Source: Tulasnella sp. 424 (taxonomy: Eukaryota; Basidiomycota; Agaricomycetes; Cantharellales; Tulasnellaceae). From it: 64,000 nucleotides of DNA. The translations under genes and the position numbers were made by a program. How positions within the stretch are numbered: the first letter of the stretch is position 1; each line of letters begins with the position of its first letter. The notes under the pieces were generated by a model. It had not been told where the DNA came from, did no database searches, and worked only from the letters and a program-made list of their open reading frames with translations. Where the stretch lies: NCBI GenBank assembly GCA_019633425.1, contig WSUB01000114.1, positions 62,001 through 126,000 on the forward strand. The letters are read 5' to 3'. This document shows positions 47,689 through 59,337 of this stretch, in pieces.

Positions 47689-49345
47689 CTAACCCGGGAC
47701 GCTGGGTGTCATGGTGGGCCACGAAGATGGGTTGGCTGTGGATGAGCAGGAGATGGATGCAAAGCTGATCGAGGAATATGCTGTTCCTGTTCCGGTACTT
47801 GACGAAGCGGTGCCCGTGCTCGTTGAAGACGACGCCGTACACGCCAAAGTAGTCGAAGACAAGCTTGAGCTCCCCGTCCCCGAAACCGAACTGCTCGATC
47901 CGGGAGCATACACGAACATCGTCATCGTCCCCGTCCCACCGCACATCTTGGTCATATCCCCGGCACACGCTTTATTACAACCCGAGTTCGTCGTAGTCGT
48001 TCCAGGACTATTGATGGGGTTACCGCAGTAACATTGACTTCTGTACTCCACTCCCCCGTAGTAGAACCCTTTGCTTAAGCAGTACGCTGGGTATGTAGCG
48101 TAGGTCATGGCTGTGGTGTCTGTGGTGGTAGCTCCGTTGAGGGTACGTTGAGGGGTGCTTTGGTCCGTGTCGCAGCCGAAGGAAGACCAACCCGGGGGGA
48201 GGGGTGAGGGTTTAGCGGTGGAGGAAGGGGTGGTCGATGTGATTGTGGACGACCCGGAAAGAGTCCCCAATGGACCAGAGACAGTGGATACCAAAGTGGT
48301 GCTTGATGCAGTCGAGGACGAAGACGCGCCCGCCGGTTTATAATAAACGAGCGCCATCCCACCGCACAAGTTGCCCGCATCCCCAGCACAAGCCATACTA
48401 CAACCCGAGCTCGCCGTAAGCTTTTCAGGACTGTTGATCGCGTTGCCGCAACAACATTGGCTCCCGTACCCGATACCCGCGCAGCTGAAGCCTTTGCCGA
48501 GACAGTACGTTTGGCGCGTTGCATAGGTCATGGCGGTGTTTGTGGATAATGAACCGGAGAGGGAACGTTATGGATTGCTTTGGTCGGTGTAGCAGCCCAA
48601 TGCGGACCAGCCGGCGGGGAGGGAGGAGGTGGTTGCGGAGGTGGTCGAGGTTCCGGAGACTATGGAAGAGGCGGAGGATGTTGAGGATAACGAGCTCGAA
48701 CATGAACTTGATGATGATGATGATGACGAGGACGACCCAGTCGCCGAGGTGTACCTGAACAACGTCATTGTCCACGTCCCACTGCACACCTTGGGCGAAT
48801 CCCCCGCACACGCCCTGTTGCACGACGAACTGCTCGCAGTCGTTCCAGAAGCGTTAAGCGTGTTCCCGCAGTAACATTAGCTTCCATACTCCACTCCCGC
48901 GTAGGCAAACCCTTTGTTTAAGCAGTACGCTAGGCAGGTCGCGTAGGTCATGGCTGTAGTGTCGGTGTACGTCGCTCCGCTGAGGGATCGCCGAGGCGAG
49001 CTTTGGTCGATGTAGCAGCCTAGGAAGTCAATGAAGACAAGGAGGAGCTGATGGAAGCCGTGGAAGAGCTGGTGTTGGTGCTGGTTTGGAAGAGGTGGAA
49101 GTTGAAGCGGAGGTTGAAGTGGAGGAAGAGGAGGATGTAGTCGAGGTTGTGGTCGTCGAACTCGAACTGGAGGTCGTCGAGCTAGTCGTACTCGTCGGCT
49201 GCTGAGCATTACGCTTGAACGTATCCAACCTCCGACTCCCATTACACTTATTGGAGCCATCTCCGTCGCACATCGTCGAGTAGACAGTTCCAGTCGCTGC
49301 GGTCAAGCTGTTCCCGCACCAACATTCGTTCCCCGCTTCCAACTC
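47689..49345 (-). pseudogene. WSC-repeat cell-wall protein, copy A, decayed
   Basis: Read on the minus strand, four WSC domains occur: GNECWCGNSL (near 49330), then units starting GCYIDQSSPRRSL, GCYTDQSNP and GCDTDQSTPQRTL, each with SQCYCGN-like and CxxACAGD...CGG signatures. They are separated by Ser/Thr-rich linkers. WSC domains bind wall glucans. In-frame nonsense codons occur near 48880 (CAA to TAA) and 48571 (between NP and RSL). Near 47700 a TAC to TAG change and a frameshift end the reading frame. The last WSC unit found in copy B is deleted. The N-terminus is missing. The gene cannot make a full product unless the assembly is wrong. Confidence 0.75.
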
Positions 49346-49669
49346 CGCGTAGGTGTACCCTTAGTACCCGTACGTAAGTTGACGTAACGAGCGAGCCATT
49401 CCGGGTGAAGGTCAAGTGAGTGATGGAGCGCTTTAATCAAGCATCGTTGGTAGGTGTAGCTTGGGATAAATTAGGACGGGTCGAAAACGGTAGTTGATGT
49501 ATCCCGCTCCGCAGGATTGCGCTCTGTCGCCTGTTGAACGACCCGATCGTCGAAAGTTGGATTCTGACGGCATTTGGAGTCGAGAGAGTAGAAACACGGT
49601 GGAAAATCGCGAACGTGACTGAAGATGGGCGCTCATTCCTTCCCACACATCCGCCCCATGTTCGGATTG
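49346..49669. other. Junction between the WSC and IBTK remnants
   Basis: Positions 49480-49669 match 61490-61680 in the second unit. The origin of this stretch is not recognised; it is not part of the intact IBTK-like gene. Confidence 0.4.
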
Positions 49670-51810
49670 GACCCTCAAGCCCCGGTTCGACCGTCTTCCT
49701 TTTGCAGGCTTAGGACGAGTATCCTTTCACCCAAATTCTTCTCCTCGTCCAGTACCTCCACACCGACGATGTCGCCGCAATCCGGGATCTCCGAGTCTTG
49801 AACCCGACCAAGGCAGCTTGGCAACCGTTTAGAGTGAACCCGTTGGGCGTCAAGCAAGACCTCTTGGCCGTCTCTTAGCTCCTCAAACTTCCCCGCTTGA
49901 TCAAAACTCTTGAAGATATTCTCAAGATGGTAAACAAGCCTCAGTTAGATGCGGAGATGCACACCGCTGAAGTTCCCCGAACACGGAGGGCTAGATCTCG
50001 TCCAACAGTTGGCGGACGGCATTTCGGTGCAGTGCCATGCCGGCAGCCCTCGTGTTGGATCCACCTTTTTTGCAACCCTATTCGACGATCCGAATTGAAC
50101 TTTCGCCCGGCGGACGAATAGTGACGTCATTACGGTACATCTGGGGCACTTGTATTGGAGGTCCATGGAATATGCGTTCCGATACGTCTGCTGCGATGAA
50201 GGGCAGGACATGTTCAGTGATATTGGTGCGCAGCATGCTTCTCAGCGCATTAGGACCTGTTAGTTGACTTATTGGTCTTGGATTGTATAGCCTCTGTCAA
50301 ATCCTCAAATCAGCCTGTTGAGCTCGTGTTTTCAGTGATTGCCGCAACTGTACGTGAACCTCCTAGTCCTCACTTGCTTCGGTGAACCGACCCCGCACAA
50401 AACTTACCTAGAACGAACTACTTATCGACAACTTGATCCTCGGCTGCATCATCCAGCACACCATCCTCCAGGACGGTTGTTCGCCCTTGCGCGGCGCACG
50501 CCTGTACGATTCAGTGCCGTTGATTGAAAGCCTGCAGTTTCACATTCCTGTGAATATGGAGTCGATGTTGCGAAGCAATCTGCTCGACGACTTGCAGGGC
50601 GACGCGTTCCGGGCGCCGTCTTCTTTCGTTCGGCAACAGCAAACCAAGAAACAGCCACTTTTAAGGTCGGGTCAACTTTTGACGGCTCCCATAGAAAAGT
50701 GGGGTCACTGGCCAACCCTATGGATCCAAGATATTGCGGAGCCATTCATCTCCAAACCGCGCAAAATCAGTCCCCTCGACACAAAGCCATCGTTGGGCTC
50801 TTAGTCTCGCCAGGACATCAAGTCCGAATCCACTGGAAGATTCGACCGCAATCTGCGCAACAGTGGGCGATCCGAATTTGGTCCAGGAAGGAGAAGCTCT
50901 TTCAGCGTTTGAACTGGCCTCGGTGTTAGGTGGCGTCTCGTTCCAAAAGGCTTCCCTTATCCAGCTTCCCGCTCGATATCTTGCCAGGCGTTACGCCTCC
51001 GGTCGACAGTTCTCCATCACCGGTCTGGAAGAGGAAGGGCGTATCTCGCTCGATTGAATGGTTAGTCTTTCTCTTCGTTCAAGCTCAGCGCATTATTAAT
51101 ATTGAACCTCATTTTGAATACTCAGTCAAGATTTGGGAGAGCCAGATGGCCATGGTGGATGCGTCCCCGACTCCGAACAAGCGTATCGTCGGGTTCCAAG
51201 TTCCCGGCACGCCCGCATCGCCGGGTTCTGCGAAATCCATGCCCAAGCCCTGCCTTCGGGAGCGTCGCGACAGAGCCTGCGGATGACATTAGCAGCGGAC
51301 ACCTCTTCTTCAGCCAGCTCTCCCTGGAAGGCAGTCCCGAAGACGGCAGTCTCTATTGCCGAAAGCAATCTCGAAGCGCGAGCGGCCCCTTCTTTCGCTC
51401 CGGGGTCTCCGCCAGCTGGCCCTTTTGCTTTGTCGACGTCCGGGCTGGCTCGAGCCATACAAGCGTACACCGCCTCTGTGCCAGGTTCAGAAGGCTCACC
51501 GGCACAGGAGAAGCCGGGAGCTCCAGGCATTGGCCCCGTCATCAATCCGGTCCGACTATCATCGTATGGCGGGATTTCCGTCATAACTAAGGCAGGGGAG
51601 GAAGCGACGCTTGCCACTGTTGCTGCCATTGCCGCGGCAGAGACCGAATCTGACCCTTAAAGAGGGAAACCGCGTCTCAAAATGGAATATGGCCAAACCC
51701 AGAAAGGAGCGGAGGGATCCGGCTAGAGAACAACCTCTTACCTCAAGCATCCCGGTCCCAGCCCCCGTGGCAACGTCCCCGGGACACGCCAGGCTCGCCG
51801 AAAATAGACA
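49670..51810 (+). pseudogene. IBTK-like gene, 3' half, decayed copy 1
   Basis: Homology to 37290-39730 of the intact gene begins at CCTCAAGCCCCGG, inside BTB1, and runs to the end. The ankyrin and RCC1 parts are absent. Many breaks are visible: several in-frame stops in the BTB1-BTB2 linker, a deletion removing the 3' half of the linker, TGA in DDPN-TFARR, and loss of the FERWW region (from about 51590 the sequence jumps from VITKA to the GEEATLATVAAIAAAE block). The micro-exon region (GTGATTGCCGCAACT) is still recognisable at 50336. No product is expected. Confidence 0.8.
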
Positions 51811-52069
51811 CCACTCTCTATCCTCAAATGATTCTGGCTATACCTATTGCGTATCAATATTTCCGTTCTCATGGTAATCGTCGAACCTTTGTTTACTGCC
51901 GTGCCTGTGGCGGCTCAAGCGTGTGACTATAAAAACGCGTCATCCCACACGGCTTCCCTTCCTGTTTAGCCTGTTTAGACTACCAGCCCCTATTCCCTCG
52001 CCCACATCGCTCGCCAGAAACTGTCCTTTCGACCAACTTCGCTGCACCCAGCACATTCACCTTCTAGAC

Positions 52070-54282
52070 ATGATTCATCTCCCTTCTTGGACGCGATCCT
52101 CTCGTCGAGAGGAGGGCAATCCGCCAGCCGCACCCGTTTCGAAGATTGCCAACATACTCAAAGGTTTCAAGATCCTCCGCAGGAATGGAGAGAAGGCTGA
52201 TCCGAAAACCACTGGAAAATCGGAGGAGTCAACACCAGTGAGTGCTGCCAGATATTTCTATTCGGACTGAACTGCCAGCTTACCACTAGGTATTAGAATC
52301 CTCCCCATAGACCGAAGATTAGAGTAATCTCATTGGTTTCGCCAGCCCTGATCGGCCAAGCGGTGAGTTTGCTCACTAATAGATGGGTCGTTGTCTTTAC
52401 TTACAAAATGTTTAGCGCACACCTCCACCTCGGCCACCAAAAGCGTTAGGACCGAACTCGGTACGTCTCGCATGAAAAGGGATATACATTTGTATTTTAC
52501 TGACTGTATTCTTGGCTCTCTACCGCTTTCGGCAGGCTTTCTCCTCGCTGAGTGAGGTGGCAGATTCTTCCACCTTCCCCCCGCATTTGGGAAATGGCCG
52601 CATTCTTGGCTCCAAGTTCAACGATCGACAGCCAGCGAACCCACGCCATCCTCCTCCCGGGCAACAAACGTCACCGGAAAGCAGAACCAATGTATCCCGA
52701 CAGATATCATCTTCCACTCGACCGGTTAAGAATGTCGAACCCCAGATCACATACAACAACCCAGCCCATGCACCCGGGGAAGCCAAGACCAACCACCATG
52801 CGACTATGCACCACAACGCTCTCGTCTCTGCACCCTCAAGCTCCCCCTCCTTCCCGAACCCGATGGGACTCACGATCGGTGACCCGCCCAATCTCCCCCA
52901 ACCATCCTTCACGCACCCGCCGACCGGCCCGAATGCCAACCCAGTCGTCGAATCATCTATTCACGCAGGGGGGATCTCCACTGGCGGTATTGCGGAGCAG
53001 GAAGGCAACGAGCCTCCGCCTCAGGATGGTGATACACGTAGACTTGAATCCGGCCCAAGTGTCGGGTCATTCGTGGCCTTGAAAAGTAGATGGTCGTCGA
53101 CAACGAACTACACCACCGAGGAGGAGGAATCACCTAGTTTCTTCAAAACCCTCAAGTTCCGCCGCAGCAATAAAGTGAACTGCGACCGGCAAATCTCTGG
53201 AAAAGCGAAGAAGTCGACCAAGGTGAGCGCTCCATGACATTCCCGTTAGGAATGAGTTGTCAGCTTACCATGTAATATTAGAACGAAACTACAACAAGCA
53301 AGGCTTGGGTGCTCCCATCGTTTTCACGAGGCTCGGCGAGTTCATCGGTGTGTTCATTTTCTAGCAAGCTCAAGTGCGATCCCGTGCTCATTAAACGTTT
53401 AGCACATCCCTCCGCCTCCGCCACCAGCGGGATTCAGATCGAGCCAGGTATGCCTCACTCAAGATCGGATACTCTGTTTACTGATCGTTCTATCGACCAT
53501 CTCCTCAGTACGGTTCTTCCTCGACAAACAACCTCCCAGAATTTCCCAACCATCCTCTGAGCTCGGGGGGTCGCCGCACTCGCAACCTCAAGATTAACGA
53601 TCGACATGGCCAGAGTCAACGTGATCCATCCCCGGGCCACCCACTGCCAATGCGATTGGAGCGCAAAGTCGCCATTTCACGAAAGAAGGTATCCTTCATA
53701 CAACCCGGTGGCAACGCAGGATCACAGGTTTCGTCTGACGGTCGAGACCGTGCACCGGTGGAAGCCCACGACGTCCGGAGAGCTATGCGTCAAAACGCCC
53801 GAAAGAGCTCGCGAACGAACTTAGCATTGCCTCCCGTAAAAGACGCCATTATTGCAAAGTCTACTCCAGTTGGACTTCCCGGCCTCACCGTAGATGCGAG
53901 GAATGATACGAGGACAAAGGGTTCTGCTAGGCTCTCCAAGTCGGATTTTCTCCCGACCGCACCCCCTCTCTCCCCCTCGAAGGCAACGTCACTCGAGCAC
54001 GACGATTGGTCCATGGACCCTAAATCGATGTCCTCCCACCGGCCGACTTCCCCCCACTGGAAGCCAACTATCGCAGTATCTGTCTACCAAGGGGAGGAGT
54101 GGGCCGGTGAGCCTCCACCTCATGACGACTCGGACGATACGCCGAGACTCGCAACGGGACCCAGCCTGAAGTCATTCGTGTCTTTGAGAAGGAGGAGATC
54201 ATCCAGTACGAGTGGCGACAGCGAGGAGGAGACCTTCGGACGCGTTCGACCTGCCGCGACAAACCAGGGAAACGAGGAGTAA
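52070..54282 (+). CDS. Bimodular member of the disordered-protein family, copy 4
   Basis: Five exons, 52070-52237, 52416-52460, 52536-53222, 53403-53447 and 53509-54282, give 572 aa with all junctions in phase 0. Exons 1-3 form one family module: IHLPSWTRSSRREE, RTPPPRPPKALGPNS, then a long disordered exon with ESGPSVGSFVALKSRWSS. That exon is fused in frame to a second head (SFFKTLKFRRSNK, matching the GTFSLFKGLTFHRR part of exon 1). It is followed by a second proline-rich micro-exon (HIPPPPPPAGFRSSQ) and a second disordered exon ending GPSLKSFVSLRRRRSSS...GNEE. The folded-looking exon 4 of copies 2 and 3 is missing. Module duplication inside one gene is the simplest reading. Confidence 0.6.
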
Positions 54283-55767
54283 GTCTCTTCCACGTCCACG
54301 GCGAGGTATGTTGAAATCTCATGGGTCTGAGATGATCTGGTGATAGCTGAATCCTTTCTATCCTCAGCTAGCGCGTGCCGCCCATAAACGTACCCCTGCA
54401 TCATTGCGCTGCCAGCTCACATTGTTATTCAACTCACTCACGCATTCTCGAACACATTGGACTTTAATTTTCGTATACCTTGTGACACTCACACAACCTG
54501 ACACTTATAATTTCTGCTCTGCTTGCTCACACCTGGACCTGTCTTACTATTATTTATTTCAACTCACGCCCTTTCGAGCACCTCTTCATTGTTTCTTCTC
54601 TCATTGCTCATACCTGGACCTGTCTTACTGTTATTTATTCTTGTATCCGCTGCTCGTGACAAATGTGGCGCGTTGGACGATTTGCCGGCGTTGTCCTAGA
54701 AACTGAATAAACCAATGTCTCGGACCTGATCGTGGTGTTCTTCAAGTTGGCATTGATTGTTTTTGACAGTGGAATTAGAAGCAAATGAAGCGTCATGCGA
54801 CTTGTATGCAGGCTACCGAATCATGTCATTACCGTTCGTTACGAGACAAAGACCGAGGTTTGCCGGACAATCTGGGGAACAGCGAATCTATTAGGCGGAA
54901 TCGGCAGTGCGGAGGTCCGTGGGGCTTATAAGTCACGAGCGACCTCGTCGCTCTCCTCTTCGACTCGCATGAAGTCCTGTCGCGGTGGATGCATCATGCG
55001 ATCTCGCGAAGGAAATCCTGCAGCCCGGAGCTGATAGATAACGTCCGAAACGGGTTCGGCTTGCCAGTGTGATCGTAGTTCCAAGGACGAAACAGTATCA
55101 CGATCAGCATCTGTTGAAAACGCAGACCAGACGGGACCTGAGCCTTTAAACATGTATCTGAGACCGCGCTAATCGGAAAATACACGCCGTTGTGTCTAAG
55201 TCATCACGTGGACACGAACCGGGGGCTCAATGCCGTCCCGCAAACCGGACATCTGCAGCCTCCCAGGTTAAAGACATCATTTGAAAACATCATTTTAAGA
55301 GCCATTCTCTATACGTTGCAATTGCAGCTATGTAGGGGTTACTGGCCCCTCTTGGAGAGCTTAACGAACAGAAGCCAGGACAGGGGGATGTAAAGCAGTC
55401 CGTTAATAGTGCCGATGTTACGGCAGAATCGAGTTGGATGGTGTGGATGCGCAGTGTACTTTCCCTTATCTTGTGGCGCGTGGCTGTGTGAGGTGTCGCC
55501 GACTGAATCGTGACCGTACCTCATGTTCTGCAGTACCAATTCGACGTGCCCAATATTCTTAGCCTTGCGAAGAGGGGCAGGTAGAGATGCAAGCTGTCCC
55601 GAGTGGAGAAGACTCCTCCGTCCTTTTATTCCCCTGCCGCGCGCGATCCTCCACCCACTCCCTCGTAAACATTCCATCAGCTTCCACCCTCCCTCCAACT
55701 CTCGACGAGGCCCAACCGAGAACGGCGACTTATCGACATCTAGTATCTTCCTCGCTTGAAACAGCCC
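54283..55767. other. Intergenic part between tandem units 1 and 2
   Basis: No gene is supported. A direct repeat occurs at 54525-54641. The right part (55192-55767) is homologous to 43830-44839 and includes the upstream region of kinase-TPR copy 3. Confidence 0.45.
54525..54641. repeat. Direct repeat with 81-bp spacing
   Basis: A stretch of about 36 bp (ACCTGGACCTGTCTTACT followed by an ATTATTTATT-like block) occurs at 54525 and again at 54606 with only a few changes. Confidence 0.75.
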
Positions 55768-58155
55768 ATGCCAAAAGACGACAATCACGATGCCGGACCT
55801 GCTGCGTTGCCTGACTCACCGTCTGATTCGGACCACGATCCTTCCTCCGATCGCTTCCCGCAGAGCACTAAGCTGGTACGTCCCTCCCGAGCCTCACAGA
55901 CAACTTCAATGACTCACCGCAACTACTTTTCCTCATAGAGGGCTAAACTCAGCAAGCTTGCGGATCGGCGACTTGATCCCTCCTCTATCGAATTCGTCAA
56001 CGGCGCACCCGAGTTCCATGGAGGTTTTGCAACAGTTACACGGGCCTTCTTGGTCTCCCCCCTCAGTAGTCAAGACAGAGCGAGCCAAGCAAATCCGACC
56101 GAAAAGGAGGGTCTCGACTCACCCGGTCCTGCTGGAGAAGCGTCTCGGCAGCGGAAAGTCCGTGCTACTCTGCCTTCCTGGCCATTGACAGTGGCGATGA
56201 GTGGCTCATCAACTTAACCTTACAGGATGTAGCAGTGAAGAAGATGAACGTGTCAGATGACTCAGCGCGGGTGTTAGGCGTAAGAAGACTCCGACCAATC
56301 TCGCAGTGGTTTCAGCGCTAAGGTCTTTCGGTTCAGTTGGCCCTCAGGGAAGCCGAATTCCTGGTCGGGCTTTCTCACGTAAACGTCATTAAACTCGAAG
56401 GATTCGTCGAGGACTTGTCCAAGGATATAGTCTGGCTGGTCTTCCCCTGGGCGGAGAACGGAAACTTGAAGAACTTTATCGCGTCAGCAGAACGGGAGAT
56501 CCCCGAACGAATATGGCTGGTACGATCGAACTACTTCTCTTCGACCCGCCTCTGACACTTTGCATTCCAGATTTCCAACGTGGCTGACGGAGTCGAATAT
56601 CTCCATAGCCAACAACCCCCCATCCGCCACGGTGACCTCAAATCTGTACGTTCTGAGAGCATCTTATCGAACCACTGGCAAATATAACTCTTACCGTGAC
56701 TTTGCAGATAAATATATTAGTCAACTCCGAGTACCGCGCGGTAATTACGGACTTCGGATCCGCTCGCCGTCAAACAACCGAGGATCTAGACGAGGGGACA
56801 AGTCATACCGAGAACAAACCGCCACCAGCCCTATCGCTTGAACCAGGGTTTTGCGCTGCAACCAATACCATGACCTTAACACTGAAGGGTGATCCTTTCA
56901 CTCTTCGTTGGGCTGCTCCGGAGCTGTTGTACAAAAAGAAAGCCACCCTTGCAACCGATATCTGGGCATTGGGATGTGTAGTGTATGAGGTAAAGTTCAG
57001 GTCCCATCTTCTGATCACGATCGAGTCTCAAACATGAGCTCCGGAATAGGTGATGACGAACTCGATTCCGTTTCACGATGTCGAGGTGGACAACGCCGTC
57101 ATAATACGGGTCGTTACGGGAAATCTTCCCTCTATCACAGATGACGCCCGCATGGCCTTGATTAAGGCACTGTGCTCCCTCGCACTCGAGTGCTGGAGCG
57201 AGGACCCTCGGAAGCGACCGACTGCTGAGGATTGCCGAAAGTCAATCAGTTGGCTGGTGAGTGATGCTGATATGGGGTCAATTACAGGCAATTGACCAAA
57301 AGTTTGATATAGCCTATGATTCGGCCAAACCCGATATGCACCGGAGATGCATCAGCTTCTAGGGCTCGCTCTCCAGCGCTTCTGAGGCAACTGGGAGTTA
57401 TGTACCAGCAGCAGGGTGACTACGTGAACGCGTCGGACTTCTTCACAAAGGCTCTGAGTATCTACAAAGAGTTCGGCAACAGCAAAGAAAAGGCCACAAT
57501 GCTGGTTGCGCTGGGAGACCTGCACCGGTTCCGCGGCGATTACAGCCCGGCCCTGACACTCTACTCCGAAGCCCTCCAAATCCGCACCGACATTGGCGAC
57601 AGGCTAGGGAGAGCCAACATTCTTTGGGGTCTCGCTGTGGTGCATGGGCTTCGAGGCGAGTCCAGCCAGGCCCTGACATTCTACTCCGAAGCCCTCCAAA
57701 TTTACACCGACATCGGCCACCGGGAAGGGAGAGCCAACGCTCTTTGGGGCCTCGCTGACGTGCATCGGGTGCGGAAGGAGTACAGCCAGGCCATCGCATT
57801 CTACACCAACGCCCTCCAAATCCGCACCGACATCGGCGACAGGCTAGGGAGAGCCGACACTCTGAACGGGCTCGCTGAGGTGCATCGGGCTCGAAAGGAG
57901 TACAGCCAGGCCATCACATTCTCCTCCCAGGCCCTTGACATCTACACCGACATCGGTAGCAGATACGGGAGAGCTCTGTCTTTGTCGCGCCTTGGTGACG
58001 TGCACCGCGATCAGGGCAATTACAGTGAAGCAATTGGCCTTTATACCGAAGCCGCAGAAATCTTCGAACAAATCGGAGATACTCAGGACGCCGCTCGCGT
58101 TTCGAATCAAGTCGCTGAACTCCGTCAACTATCCACGCGAGAAGAACCTACGTAA
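55768..58155 (+). CDS. Protein kinase-TPR fusion protein, copy 3
   Basis: Eight exons, 55768-55875, 55939-56157, 56226-56279, 56337-56519, 56571-56645, 56708-56989, 57050-57256 and 57313-58155, give 656 aa, all phase 0. The exon lengths equal those of copy 2 except exon 6 (282 instead of 288 nt). VAVKK, helix-C Glu, HGDLKS, TDFGSA and WAAPELL are kept. Six 40-residue TPR units follow. Compared with copy 2, most amino-acid differences lie in the TPR units (for example GLRGESSQAL, RVRKEYSQAIAFYTNAL) and in the linker after DFG, while the kinase core is nearly unchanged. This gene belongs to tandem unit 2. Confidence 0.88.
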
Positions 58156-58609
58156 TTAATCTTCGGGGCATTCGAGAATCGATATTCGATTTGAGACGGA
58201 AGTCCAAGCCACCCAAGGGATGGACGAATTTCGTTGCCGTATGGTCTGTTGGTTGAATGGCTCACTCTCTATCTCCATCATCCTTTATTGCAGTGCACGC
58301 TTCGATAGAACTATTCCACCATCTTCTCATTGCGCTGTCGTGAACGCTACATATGTCTTAGTCGTTTGATATAATGAAACAATGGATTCTGAAGAACGGA
58401 TAGAGAGAGTCTGATCGGTCAGCTTTAGTCCCCCTTATGCCTTCTGCGACAATCGCAGCGAAGATGAACAGAAACCGGCATCCCCGATACGATACTGGTG
58501 CCATTCTTGTTAAACAACTCTATATTGTAGCTTGACACAGTGCAGACATGTACATGGCAAGGAACATCCGATAAGCGATGGATCTTTCAAGCTTTAACTA
58601 TCTACGTGC
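58156..58609. other. 3' flank of kinase-TPR copy 3
   Basis: The sequence parallels 47226-47630 after copy 2. No gene is seen in it. Confidence 0.5.
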
Positions 58610-58790
58610 AATGGCTCTGAGTGTTAACGCAATGCTACGATCAGTCCCTTCGGGAACTGGCGGAGTCCAATTGAGGAGCTGGCGTTCACTATCCTATTAC
58701 AGGCACCCATTTCGTTGGGCCTGACCATACTAAAAGTTCGAACTGGAAACATACCCTATAGCACGGACGCTGACTTTTATACAGTCGGAG
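58610..58790 (-). pseudogene. Fragment of the small secreted protein gene
   Basis: On the minus strand the text DSERQLLNWTPPVPEGTDRS matches the last exon of the gene at 42531-43253 (DTDRQLFDWTPPVPDGSDRA). About 60 bp upstream a shortened version of its SSDGKTFNCYR exon end is visible. The remainder, including the signal peptide, was not found. Confidence 0.65.
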
Positions 58791-59337
58791 CTTACCATGC
58801 ACGGCGGATGCCCCCGAAAAGGCCGAGGTCTGCCGCCTCACACGACGGATCCTTTCCTGGGTAACTTGAAGCGTCGTCACTGACGTTCTCGAAGCAGATG
58901 TACAACATTTTTAAGCCAAGTTATCCATTTTGCTTCAGCTAACCCAACAAAAGGAAGGCAACGAGAGAGAACAGGGGCGCTCTCTACAACCATCGAAACT
59001 AGTGGAATGACCGAAAAGAAGAGGGGATATAAGGTTATATAGACGGTAGGGAAGGCGAAATGTTTGCCATGAGAATGAGATAATTCAACAGAGCAAAGGG
59101 AAACGCTGTTGCGGTGAAGATCAACGAGTCGAGACACGTCCTTGCGGAGGTGGCCCTGACGAAGGAATTGAACGAGAGGAGGGTCCAGGAAATCCTGGGA
59201 CCACGAATGTGGAAATCTAACAAAAAAGTAGCAAATATAGCGGGACGCAAGGTAAATATTTTGGACTTGGAGTGCTGAACGTATCGTGAACTTGAAAAAC
59301 GTGGATTCGTCGGCAAGAAGGATTGGCCCAACGCCGT
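58791..59337. other. Intergenic stretch, no supported gene
   Basis: Open frames on the minus strand (58877-59331) show no recognisable features. Confidence 0.4.

Noticed and set aside
48519..48874. Plus-strand frames rich in Asp/Glu and Arg in the WSC regions (also 60860-61203)
   Set aside because: They are antisense shadows of Ser-rich linkers and WSC domains on the minus strand.
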